Translations under genes and position numbers: made by a program
Assembly (NCBI RefSeq): GCF_024437735.1
Contig: NZ_JANFQO010000008.1
Location: 1-64,000, forward strand
DNA from: Tahibacter harae
GTDB taxonomy: Bacteria; Pseudomonadota; Gammaproteobacteria; Xanthomonadales; Rhodanobacteraceae
Direction of reading: 5' to 3'
DNA: 64,000 bases
Notes under the pieces: generated by a model
What the model was told of the DNA's origin: nothing
What the model saw: the letters and a program-made list of their open reading frames with translations, nothing else
Databases searched by the model: none
In this document: piece after piece, positions 50,409-56,856 of the stretch
How positions within the stretch are numbered: the first letter of the stretch is position 1
How the letters are laid out: the number at the start of each line of letters is the position of its first letter

Positions 50409-51143
50409 CTACTGGTCGCAGCCGCGGCCGACTTCGCGGCCGTCGGCGGAGGTGAAGTCGCGCCACGGCACCCACCGCTGAGGGCAGTGGAACCCCCAGC
50501 CGCGGCGCACGGGCCCGGTGAAAAACAGGGTGATGCAGCTGCCGGCGTGCAGCTCAATGCGGTGCGCGGATTTGGCCCGGCGCACGACGACGTCGCCGGC
50601 GAGACGAAGCGCGCGATGGTGGACGCCGCCGGCGGCGATGGTGTGCTCGGTGTACTGGCCCTGCAGCAGCAGCGAGCAGTTCAGCCACGGGTGATCGTGC
50701 AATGCCCTGTCGTCGTCGCTGCGCAGGAACAGGTGCAGGTAGATGTTGAACCAGCGGTTGCGCGGGATCAGGAACCAGCGCTTCAGGTAGGGCGCGGCCG
50801 CGCCGCCGATGACGACATCGGCCGGGCGCCGCACCATCACCCGCTCCAGCAGCACCAGGCCGAGCCGGGCGACCGCGCGCTGGCGCAGCGACTTGCGCAG
50901 CGGCGGCGCTGCCCGCAGGGGGCGGAAGGGCAGCTTGGGTGTAGGGCGGCGCCGCGCAGGCCACGCCCAAGACCGGAGCGCGATATCGACAGCGATCATG
51001 ACAAGCAACACGCCACCGGAAAGGTAGAGTGCCGCGCGAACGATCACGGCTACCGTGGTCGGCGACATAGCCCCGATTGCCACGGCCGCAGCCGGTAGCA
51101 GCGCCAGCAAGGCCGTGAGCAGGTAGAAGGCGCGGGGCGTCAT
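50409..51143 (-). CDS. Membrane-anchored cupin-like phage protein
   Basis: 244 residues. Two N-terminal transmembrane helices (FYLLTALLALLPAAAVAIGA and VIVRAALYLSGGVLLVMIAV). After a basic linker, a cupin-like part: LRSDDDRALHDHPWLNCSLL, AGDVVVRRAKSAHRIEL, and LFFTGPVRRGWGFHCPQRW. Histidines H-D-H and a later His would hold a metal. Similar soluble domains occur in phages and soil bacteria; the fused membrane anchor is unusual. Function is unknown. Confidence 0.65.
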   Translation of the reverse strand: MTPRAFYLLTALLALLPAAAVAIGAMSPTTVAVIVRAALYLSGGVLLVMIAVDIALRSWAWPARRRPTPKLPFRPLRAAPPLRKSLRQRAVARLGLVLLERVMVRRPADVVIGGAAAPYLKRWFLIPRNRWFNIYLHLFLRSDDDRALHDHPWLNCSLLLQGQYTEHTIAAGGVHHRALRLAGDVVVRRAKSAHRIELHAGSCITLFFTGPVRRGWGFHCPQRWVPWRDFTSADGREVGRGCDQ

Positions 51144-51355
51144 GCGGCACCGCCCTGGCCAACAGGAGCGCTCAGCAGCCTCGCCCAGGAGAGGGCAGAT
51201 TCGGCGCGGCGCTCGGCGCGCTGCAGGCACTGCCCGCGCTCGGCGGCGCTTGCCGCGTCGGAGGCGCGCACCAGCAGCACTTCGACGCCGACCGCGTGGC
51301 CGATGATCGTCGCTCGAATCGTGCGGGGACTGGCCCTCATACTGCGATGGGTCAC
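51140..51355 (-). CDS. Small phage protein, GTG start
   Basis: 71 residues. MRASPRTIRATIIGHAVGVE then LVRASDAASAAERGQCLQRA. It overlaps both neighbours by 4 bp (GTGA at the start, ATGA at the end), which is the best evidence that it is real. No family recognised. Confidence 0.6.
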   Translation of the reverse strand: MTHRSMRASPRTIRATIIGHAVGVEVLLVRASDAASAAERGQCLQRAERRAESALSWARLLSAPVGQGGAA

Positions 51356-51573
51356 GAGCGCACCGCCTTCGACACCGCTTCCGGTGCCAGCTCGAATGCG
51401 AGCGCAGAGTGGCGGGCGGCTGCGCCGAGCAGCGCTAATTCGGAGAGCCCGAGGCGGCCACTCGGCCGGCGCGCGGCGGCAGCGAGCGCCTGCTCACAGG
51501 CCCAGGCGCGGTAGAGGATCTGGTTGCGGGCGGCCGCGGTGCGGCCGCGCTGGGCGGGGGTGACGGCGGTCAT
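51352..51573 (-). CDS. Small phage protein, 73 residues
   Basis: MTAVTPAQRGRTAAARNQIL followed by YRAWACEQALAAAARRPSGR. Helical and Ala-rich. ATG 51573 overlaps the stop of the upstream gene as ATGA. No family recognised. Confidence 0.6.
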   Translation of the reverse strand: MTAVTPAQRGRTAAARNQILYRAWACEQALAAAARRPSGRLGLSELALLGAAARHSALAFELAPEAVSKAVRS

Positions 51574-51842
51574 GCGCGGGCCGCCTGGCAATCGCCCGCC
51601 ATGTACGCAGAGATTGCCTTGTAGGTGTGCTTGATCCCGAGAACCGAGCAGGTATTGCGCACGCCCCGCCCAGACTTGTCGGCGCTGCCGCGCTCAAGGC
51701 CGGCAGTCATCAACTGAGCAAGGCCTTCGGGCGTGTGGCGCTTCCGCGCAGCAATGTAGTCTGGGTCAACTGCGAAAAGCGCGGTGTACTGACGCGCCAG
51801 CTCTTGCTGAAAGAGCTCACGGTTAGTCTGGATGCCTTCCAT
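51570..51842 (-). CDS. First gene of the leftward phage operon, 90 residues
   Basis: MEGIQTNRELFQQELARQYT followed by LFAVDPDYIAARKRHTPEGL and MTAGLERGSADKSGRGVRNT. Helical. The pattern of this protein recurs as the first early gene behind the left promoter in similar prophages. Function is unknown. The leader is about 34 nt if transcription starts near 51876. Confidence 0.65.
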   Translation of the reverse strand: MEGIQTNRELFQQELARQYTALFAVDPDYIAARKRHTPEGLAQLMTAGLERGSADKSGRGVRNTCSVLGIKHTYKAISAYMAGDCQAARA

Positions 51843-51882
51843 CTTTCGCCCCTGTTGCCGGGAATCCGGCGGCCCGGGGCAG

Positions 51883-51912
51883 AGACTACTGAATACTGTA
51901 ATTGACTGTCAA
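51883..51912 (-). promoter_or_regulatory. Leftward early promoter PL
   Basis: On the minus strand TTGACA (51912-51907), an 18-bp spacer, and TAGTCT (51888-51883). Transcription would start near 51876, about 34 nt before the first leftward gene. Its spacing matches PR exactly, and it is overlapped by operators O1 and O2. Confidence 0.75.
51888..51899. promoter_or_regulatory. Operator O1 (left)
   Basis: ACTGAATACTGT, one mismatch from ACAGAATACTGT, the reverse complement of the palindrome ACAGTATTCTGT. It covers the PL spacer and abuts the -10 box. Confidence 0.75.
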
Positions 51913-51923
51913 CAGTATTCTGT
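51912..51923. promoter_or_regulatory. Operator O2 (left)
   Basis: ACAGTATTCTGT, exact palindromic match. It overlaps the first base of the PL -35 box. Its centre is 24 bp from that of O1. Confidence 0.8.
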
Positions 51924-51940
51924 AATTTTCGCTCGAAAAA

Positions 51941-51969
51941 TGGCCGCCCCGTCACGGGCGGCCATTTTT
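51941..51969 (-). terminator. Terminator at the end of the repressor operon
   Basis: TGGCCGCCC, 6-nt loop, GGGCGGCCA: a perfect 9-bp stem with A/T runs on both sides (TTTTT at 51965-51969 and AAAAA at 51936-51940), so it works on either strand. It follows the last gene of the repressor transcript (stop at 51971) and keeps it from running into PL. Confidence 0.85.
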
Positions 51970-51970
51970 C

Positions 51971-52285
51971 CTACCGCGCGGGCAGCGCGTCGTCGGGATC
52001 GCAACAGGTTTCGGCGCAGTCTTCATACCGTTCTACGCGGTCACGAAGCTGGTACACGGCTTCGTCAGATAGGTCCGCAACGCATGTTGCGCCGTGCTGG
52101 TCGAGCGCGCGCGTCACTGCCGCCTCCCAGCCTCGCGTCTTGACAATCTCGGAAATGCGCCGAAGCGCCCTGGCCCGTGGCGACTGGTCAAGTCGTGGGA
52201 AATCTTGTTCTTCGCGCGCCGGAGCCGGCGGCATCGCCGACGCAAGTTCAATCGCCAGCGACTTCAACGCTACCTGGTCGAGCAT
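51971..52285 (-). CDS. Phage protein downstream of the repressor
   Basis: 104 residues. MLDQVALKSLAIELASAMPP with RARALRRISEIVKTRGWEAA and DEAVYQLRDRVERYEDCAET. The end contains a CC pair. It starts 3 nt after the repressor stop, so it is co-transcribed. No family recognised; an accessory immunity role is only a guess. Confidence 0.6.
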   Translation of the reverse strand: MLDQVALKSLAIELASAMPPAPAREEQDFPRLDQSPRARALRRISEIVKTRGWEAAVTRALDQHGATCVADLSDEAVYQLRDRVERYEDCAETCCDPDDALPAR

Positions 52286-52287
52286 GG

Positions 52288-52731
52288 TCAAACCCCCTGA
52301 TCAATTTCTGCCAACATGTCAGCAATGATCTTGCGCTGGGATTCGCCGGCCGCCGCGCGCGCGACAGCCTTCGCGGCGACTTGGATCATTGGCCAGGTAA
52401 GCCGCGCAAAGCGGTGATCGTCAGGGCGGTGGTCGGCGATCTGGTAGAGCAAGTCGATTGCCTGTGCCATCGTGGCGTCGTCAAATCTCGTCAGCTGCGA
52501 CGCCAGGAACTCGGCCGCGTCAACCCGCTTCGTGCCTCGCCCGGTCTCGAGCCAGGCCGCCGAAACGGCGAGCGCATCCGCGATGGCGTGAAGCTTTGTA
52601 GTGGAGCGCATCCGCCCGTTTTCCAGCTCCGCTAAGGTGCTGTAACCCATGCCGGTAGCGCGCGCGAGGTCCTGCCGGGACATGCCCTGCAGCTTCCGCT
52701 CCGCCCGGACTCGTTCGCCGATGCTCGTCAT
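52288..52731 (-). CDS. Prophage repressor (XRE helix-turn-helix)
   Basis: 147 residues. The XRE domain is MTSIGERVRAERKLQGMSRQ then LARATGMGYSTLAELENGRM. No LexA-like Ser/Lys protease domain follows, so induction may use a separate anti-repressor rather than self-cleavage. It has no Shine-Dalgarno, and a -10-like TGTAAT ends 10 nt before ATG 52731, so its mRNA may be leaderless as for lambda cI. Four operators flank the gene. Confidence 0.88.
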   Translation of the reverse strand: MTSIGERVRAERKLQGMSRQDLARATGMGYSTLAELENGRMRSTTKLHAIADALAVSAAWLETGRGTKRVDAAEFLASQLTRFDDATMAQAIDLLYQIADHRPDDHRFARLTWPMIQVAAKAVARAAAGESQRKIIADMLAEIDQGV

Positions 52732-52756
52732 GCCACGAGCATTACAGCCGTCAGTA

Positions 52757-52768
52757 ACAGAATGCTGT
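52757..52768. promoter_or_regulatory. Operator O3 (right)
   Basis: ACAGAATGCTGT, one mismatch from ACAGAATACTGT. It lies between the repressor start and the PR -35 box and ends on the first base of that box. Confidence 0.75.
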
Positions 52769-52797
52769 TGACTGCCAGCTACAGTATTCTGTAGTCT
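52768..52797 (+). promoter_or_regulatory. Rightward early promoter PR
   Basis: TTGACT (52768-52773), an 18-bp spacer, TAGTCT (52792-52797). The start site would fall around 52804, at the cro start codon at 52805. The layout is the same as PL. Confidence 0.75.
52781..52792. promoter_or_regulatory. Operator O4 (right)
   Basis: ACAGTATTCTGT, exact match to O2. It covers the PR spacer and touches the -10 box. Its centre is 24 bp from that of O3. Confidence 0.8.
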
Positions 52798-52804
52798 GAT
52801 CGGC

Positions 52805-53017
52805 ATGGAAACGAACTGGTCAACCATCGTTGAAGATCTCTGCGCCGCAGGGATGACACTGGAAGCCATCGCGACCGCGATTGGCCATTCCACCTCAGCG
52901 GTTTCCGAGATCCGCCAGGGGCGGACGAAACAGCCCAAGGGGAATGCGGCGCTGCGGCTCGATGCCCTGCACCGCGCGCGCTGCACCGACCGCCGCCCCA
53001 AGCAAGAGGCGGCGTGA
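52805..53017 (+). CDS. Cro-like helix-turn-helix protein
   Basis: 70 residues. METNWSTIVEDLCAAGMTLE then AIATAIGHSTSAVSEIRQG is a YdaS/Cro-type helix-turn-helix. It is the first rightward gene, divergent from the repressor, and so likely the lytic counterpart. There is no Shine-Dalgarno before ATG 52805 and the predicted transcript starts at or next to it, so translation is probably leaderless. Confidence 0.85.
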   Translation: METNWSTIVEDLCAAGMTLEAIATAIGHSTSAVSEIRQGRTKQPKGNAALRLDALHRARCTDRRPKQEAA

Positions 53018-53027
53018 CATGGCTATT

Positions 53028-53336
53028 TCAGTGCGGCTGCCCCTGGGCGTGGACGCGATGGGCAATCTCCATTGCGTAGGCGAGCAGGGGATTGGCCTTG
53101 ATTGCCACGCCGGGCCGACTGAGCCATCCGGGCCGACTGAGCCATGCGGCGAATTCGCCTGGGCGAACCTCGATCTTCCGGACGACAGCGCCTTGCTTTG
53201 CCGCCTTCTCTGCAGCCCGGGTGGCCTGAGCGAGCCAAAGGTCGTAGGTGGCCTGCCAGCTTCGTCTCGGCAGCAGGCTCCGCATAGCGTCGTAGTCGTC
53301 GCGAGCAAGCCATGGAATAACGACGCTTTGGTACAT
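53028..53336 (-). CDS. Prophage protein on the opposite strand, 102 residues
   Basis: MYQSVVIPWLARDDYDAMRS, then SWQATYDLWLAQATRAAEKA and VRKIEVRPGEFAAWL. This pattern recurs in proteobacterial prophages. GGAGA precedes ATG 53336. An 18-bp direct duplication in the middle repeats WLSRPG. It runs against the rightward operon, overlapping no other convincing gene. Function is unknown. Confidence 0.7.
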   Translation of the reverse strand: MYQSVVIPWLARDDYDAMRSLLPRRSWQATYDLWLAQATRAAEKAAKQGAVVRKIEVRPGEFAAWLSRPGWLSRPGVAIKANPLLAYAMEIAHRVHAQGQPH

Positions 53337-53420
53337 GGCGGGTCTCCGGATGTTGTGGTGGCTGGCGCCCCGCAGCATGCCGGAGATCCGCCTTCTCCAC
53401 AAAGTCCGGGCCCCGGCGCG

Positions 53421-53555
53421 ATGGTGTTGCTGCCGCCGGAACCGCCCTCCTGTTCCGACCCCGTATACACCCGCGTCGAAGCCGCGGCCGTCTTCGCCGG
53501 CGGCATGGTCGTCGGTGCCTGTCTCTGCGCGCTGGGATTCTTCATTTCGTTGTGA
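53421..53555 (+). CDS. Possible small membrane protein, 44 residues
   Basis: MVLLPPEPPSCSDPVYTRVE then AAAVFAGGMVVGACLCALGF and FISL. One transmembrane helix at the C-terminus. It is followed directly by a strong terminator (53570-53597). The ribosome binding site is poor, so the start and the gene itself are uncertain. Confidence 0.4.
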   Translation: MVLLPPEPPSCSDPVYTRVEAAAVFAGGMVVGACLCALGFFISL

Positions 53556-53569
53556 CCGTGGGGCCCATT

Positions 53570-53597
53570 GGGGCGGCAGCCTGCCGCCCCTTTTTTT
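53570..53597 (+). terminator. Rightward intrinsic terminator
   Basis: GGGGCGGCA, loop GCC, TGCCGCCCC, then seven T. A perfect 9-bp stem. It would end PR transcription soon after cro unless an antiterminator acts, like tR1 of lambda. Confidence 0.9.
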
Positions 53598-53631
53598 ACC
53601 GATTTACACCTCTCAACCAAACACAACGCCC

Positions 53632-54039
53632 ATGAGTCCTGTTGCGCAACCCTCGCTGCCACTCGGAAAAGTCTCGGTCGACGAGATCGCGCGAAAGCGC
53701 AGTTTCGGCGACGCCATCGGCTTGGCCGCCGAAATCGCAGGCTTCGACTTCGACAAGCAAGAAAGCGCCAATGCCTGCATGGACAAGGGCCAGTGGTCGC
53801 GGATCAAGTCCGGCCAAGAAGGCATCAAGTGGGAGCGGCTGTCGCTGTTCCTGGACAGGGTCGGCAACGACGTGCCGCTGCTGTGGATGCTGCACATGCG
53901 CGGCTACGACATCAGCACGGTGCGCAAGCGCGAATCCGAAAACGAGCGCCGCATCCGCGAGCTCGAAGAAAAACTGGAGGCCGAGCGCATGCGCTCGCGC
54001 GTCCTGAGCGAGGCCCTGAGCGGCCGGGTGAACCCATGA
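53632..54039 (+). CDS. Phage regulatory-type protein with C-terminal coiled coil
   Basis: 135 residues. CMDKGQWSRIKSGQEGIKWE then RLSLFLDRVGNDVPLLWMLH looks like a helix-turn-helix of a family found just after cro in many prophages. The C-terminal RRIRELEEKLEAERMRSRVL is a coiled coil. It may be a CII-like activator or a replication accessory factor. It overlaps the next gene as ATGA. Confidence 0.7.
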   Translation: MSPVAQPSLPLGKVSVDEIARKRSFGDAIGLAAEIAGFDFDKQESANACMDKGQWSRIKSGQEGIKWERLSLFLDRVGNDVPLLWMLHMRGYDISTVRKRESENERRIRELEEKLEAERMRSRVLSEALSGRVNP

Positions 54040-54341
54040 CGACCACGAACCAGGCACCGCCGGCGCGCGTGACCAGCGCCGCGCTTTCCGCCTACACCCT
54101 GCCGAAGCGGGTGACGCAGGTCCTGCAGCAGTTCGACAAGATGAAGGCGTACATGATCAAGGGGGGGCGGGCCTTGCCTGATGCCATTTCCCTGCATCGC
54201 GCCGACTTTGTCGCGATCGATGCCATCGTGCAGCAGCAGAGCGGCGGCGTACAGACCGCGCGCACCGTCACCTGGGACGGCTTTCACCTGCGCGTGGTCG
54301 GCGACCCCGCGCCCGCGCTGCAGCTCGACGGTGGCGCGTGA
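54036..54341 (+). CDS. Phage protein of unknown function, 101 residues
   Basis: MTTTNQAPPARVTSAALSAY then LPKRVTQVLQQFDKMKAYMI and GALPDAISLHRADF-like sequence. The start overlaps the upstream stop (ATGA), and its stop overlaps the primase start (GTGA). No family recognised. Confidence 0.65.
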   Translation: MTTTNQAPPARVTSAALSAYTLPKRVTQVLQQFDKMKAYMIKGGRALPDAISLHRADFVAIDAIVQQQSGGVQTARTVTWDGFHLRVVGDPAPALQLDGGA

Positions 54342-56596
54342 CGGAATCGCCGCGCACGCTGGCCGAGTACGCCGCCGCCTATGCCGCGCGCGGGCTCGCC
54401 GTGTTTCCGCTGCACTGGGTCGTGGCCGCCGGCACCGCCCTGGGCTGCAGCTGCGCCGACAGCGACTGCCGTAGCCCGGCCAAGCACCCGCTCACGGTCA
54501 ACGGCGTCAAAGACGCCAGCACCGACGCCGCCGCGGTCGCTGCCTGGTGGGAGGCGTGGCCGCAGGCCAACATCGGCCTCGCCCTCGGCGGTTTCGTCGT
54601 CGTCGACACCGACCCGCGAAACGGCGGCGACATAGCGCTGGAGATGCTGGAGGCGCAGCATGGCCGCCTACCCGACACCTGGCTCGCGATCACTGGCGGC
54701 GGTGGCACCCACCACGTCTACGCCGCCGCGGCCGGCGCCCACTACCCGGGCAAGCTGGGGAAAGGCGTTGACCTCAAGCGCGGCGACGGCGCCTACATCG
54801 TCGTCGAGCCGTCGCGGCACATCAGCGGCAACCACTACGCCTGGGAAGCGAGCAGCAGCCCCCTGGATGGCGCAGCCTGCGCGCCGGCGCCGGCGTGGAT
54901 GGTTTCAGCCCAGGGCCTGGCCCAGGCCGCACCCGTGGTCGCCGTCGGCCTCATCCCGCCCCAGCAGCACCTGGAGCTGCGCAGCGCCCTCGCCTTCGTC
55001 GACGGCGACAGCCGCGACACCTGGTTGACGGTGGGCATGGCCTTGCACAGCACCGGCGCCCAAAACGCATTCGCGATCTGGACGGAGTGGTCGCAGCTGT
55101 CGGAAAAGTTCAATGCCGCCGACCAGCGCAGGGTCTGGAACAGCTTCAGCAACAAAGCCAACGGCGTGCAGCTGCAGACCATCTTCGCGCTGGCGCAGGC
55201 CGCGGGCTGGGTCAACCCCGCATCGGCGAAGGCGCAGCAATTTGACGAGCGCGCGGAAGCCGCGATCGCCTACTGCAACGCCACGCCACGCATCGAGATC
55301 GTCGAACCCGCGCAGGGCCAGGCCCAGCGCGATCCCTTCCCGGTTCCCATCCTTGAGGAGGCCGCGGCCTGGATCCGGCGCCGGTACGGGCTCACGCATC
55401 CGGATGTGACGCGGCAGACCGTGCTCGCCGTCACCGGCCTGGCCGCGAGCCGGGTCTATGTCGGCGACGACGGCAGCCCCGCCCATCTCTGCCTGGGCGT
55501 CGTCACAGAATCCGCGATCCTGAGCAACTACGTCCGCGACGCCATCGCGCGCTTGCTCGAGGACTGCGGCTGCCAGCGCATGCAGCGCGGCACCCGCGCC
55601 AACGCGCCCAGCAACATCTACAGCGCCCTGTTCAAGGCGCCGGCGTGCATCCACGTCGTGAACGATTTCGGCCACCTCGCGCAGTTCGCGAAGCGGCAGC
55701 CCTCGGGCGTGCTGGACCAGACCTTCGCCGTGATGGCCGACGCCTACGTCGGCAGCAACATCTACCTCGACAGCGCCGCCGAAGCCGGCCTGCGCCCCCA
55801 GTCCACCGACGAGCAGCTGGTCATTCACTCGCCGGCGCTGACGACGGTGCTGATCAGCACCTTCGAGCAGATGGGGGCGCTGCTGCAGCGCGGGGAGCTG
55901 TGCCGGGGCCTACTGCAGTACCAGCTCCCGATCGTCGCCGAGACGCAGGAGCGGCTGTCGGGGACACCGACCAACGAAGGCGCGCCCGCGGCACTGGTCG
56001 ATGCCTTCCGCCGCGTGCGCCGCCTCGAGCATCGGCCCGGCAGCTACAGCCAGGCCGAGATCTACGGCCAGCAGCCCTGCAGTCGGCCCAACCTGATCCG
56101 GGTCCGGTTCGCCACCGCCTTCGACGAGTATGCGGCGGCGATCGCCGGCGTCAGCGACACCCCTGCGCACGCGCCCCTGGTCCTGGCCGCGCAAGCCCAG
56201 GCCAAGCGCATCGCTACCGCCCTGGGCGCCTGGGCCGATCCCGCAAGCCCACTGGCGTCGCGCGAGATCCTGGCCTGGGCCTGCAGCTACACCGTCGCCG
56301 CACTCAGGGCCTGGCTCGAACGCTACGACACCCTCGGCAACGAGGACGGAAAGATCGACGTCGCGCAGAAGGTAATTGCGGCTATTGCCGCGCGCCGCGG
56401 TGAAGGCATCCCCCGCGCGAAGCTACCCAACTTCTGCTGGGCGTACCGCGCCATCCGCGACAACGAGAAGCGGGCCAAGCTCATAGATGGCCTGCTCGAC
56501 GACGGCGACCTCGTCGAGATCACGAAGGAAGGCGAGCGCAAGAAAACGCTGGTCGCGGCGAAGTTCGTGAAGAAAACACTGGTGGTGACGGCATGA
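54338..56596 (+). CDS. Phage primase-polymerase (PrimPol), GTG start
   Basis: 752 residues. The N-terminal primase-polymerase domain has GGFVVVDTDPRNGG (D90, D92) and ITGGGGTHHVYAA, with an early cluster CSCADSDCRSPAKHP. A PriCT-2-like domain (about 212-295) follows: ALAFVDGDSRDTWLTVGMAL. The remaining 450 residues resemble DUF3987-type regions but I see no Walker A, so no helicase activity is expected from it. The C-terminus has a wing-like basic end. It probably primes replication at the nearby origin candidate. GTG 54338 overlaps the upstream stop. Confidence 0.85.
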   Translation: MTESPRTLAEYAAAYAARGLAVFPLHWVVAAGTALGCSCADSDCRSPAKHPLTVNGVKDASTDAAAVAAWWEAWPQANIGLALGGFVVVDTDPRNGGDIALEMLEAQHGRLPDTWLAITGGGGTHHVYAAAAGAHYPGKLGKGVDLKRGDGAYIVVEPSRHISGNHYAWEASSSPLDGAACAPAPAWMVSAQGLAQAAPVVAVGLIPPQQHLELRSALAFVDGDSRDTWLTVGMALHSTGAQNAFAIWTEWSQLSEKFNAADQRRVWNSFSNKANGVQLQTIFALAQAAGWVNPASAKAQQFDERAEAAIAYCNATPRIEIVEPAQGQAQRDPFPVPILEEAAAWIRRRYGLTHPDVTRQTVLAVTGLAASRVYVGDDGSPAHLCLGVVTESAILSNYVRDAIARLLEDCGCQRMQRGTRANAPSNIYSALFKAPACIHVVNDFGHLAQFAKRQPSGVLDQTFAVMADAYVGSNIYLDSAAEAGLRPQSTDEQLVIHSPALTTVLISTFEQMGALLQRGELCRGLLQYQLPIVAETQERLSGTPTNEGAPAALVDAFRRVRRLEHRPGSYSQAEIYGQQPCSRPNLIRVRFATAFDEYAAAIAGVSDTPAHAPLVLAAQAQAKRIATALGAWADPASPLASREILAWACSYTVAALRAWLERYDTLGNEDGKIDVAQKVIAAIAARRGEGIPRAKLPNFCWAYRAIRDNEKRAKLIDGLLDDGDLVEITKEGERKKTLVAAKFVKKTLVVTA

Positions 56597-56856
56597 GCGC
56601 CTGCGCACACCCGCAAATGGTAGAGACGGTAGAGGCGCTCTCTACCACTTTCTCTACCGCGCAACGCACTGAATTTTTTCGTTTTTCACCCACTACGGTA
56701 GAGGTAGAGACCTCCTATAGGGAAAAGATGAAAAAACCCCTATAGGTCTACCACTCTACCGTTTCCCTGTTTTTCAACGCCGTCAAAAGCTTACGTCACA
56801 AAAGCGGTAGAGAGAGACAGTAGAGGAATTTCTCTACCATTTCAGAGACCACGAAA
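56597..56856. other. Candidate phage replication origin with iteron-like motifs
   Basis: A 260-bp AT-richer gap between primase and helicase genes. GGTAGAG occurs at 56619, 56628, 56697, 56703 and 56806, and CTCTACC at 56640, 56652, 56754 and 56832, with near-copies at 56746 and 56819. The outermost copies lie in a 12-bp inverted repeat (aaatggtagaga at 56616-56627, tctctaccattt at 56831-56842). A 9-bp inverted repeat CCTATAGGG/CCCTATAGG lies in the centre (56714-56746). Such arrays are usual at iteron origins or multi-site operators. Confidence 0.65.
56714..56746. repeat. Inverted repeat in the centre of the origin candidate
   Basis: CCTATAGGG (56714-56722) and CCCTATAGG (56738-56746) pair over 9 bp around a 15-nt A-rich loop. 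Each arm also contains the palindrome CCTATAGG. Confidence 0.85.

Noticed and set aside
52881-53420. Plus-strand frame leading into the small membrane protein
   Set aside because: It overlaps the cro-like gene and the more convincing minus-strand gene at 53028-53336; only its C-terminal 44 residues look possible.
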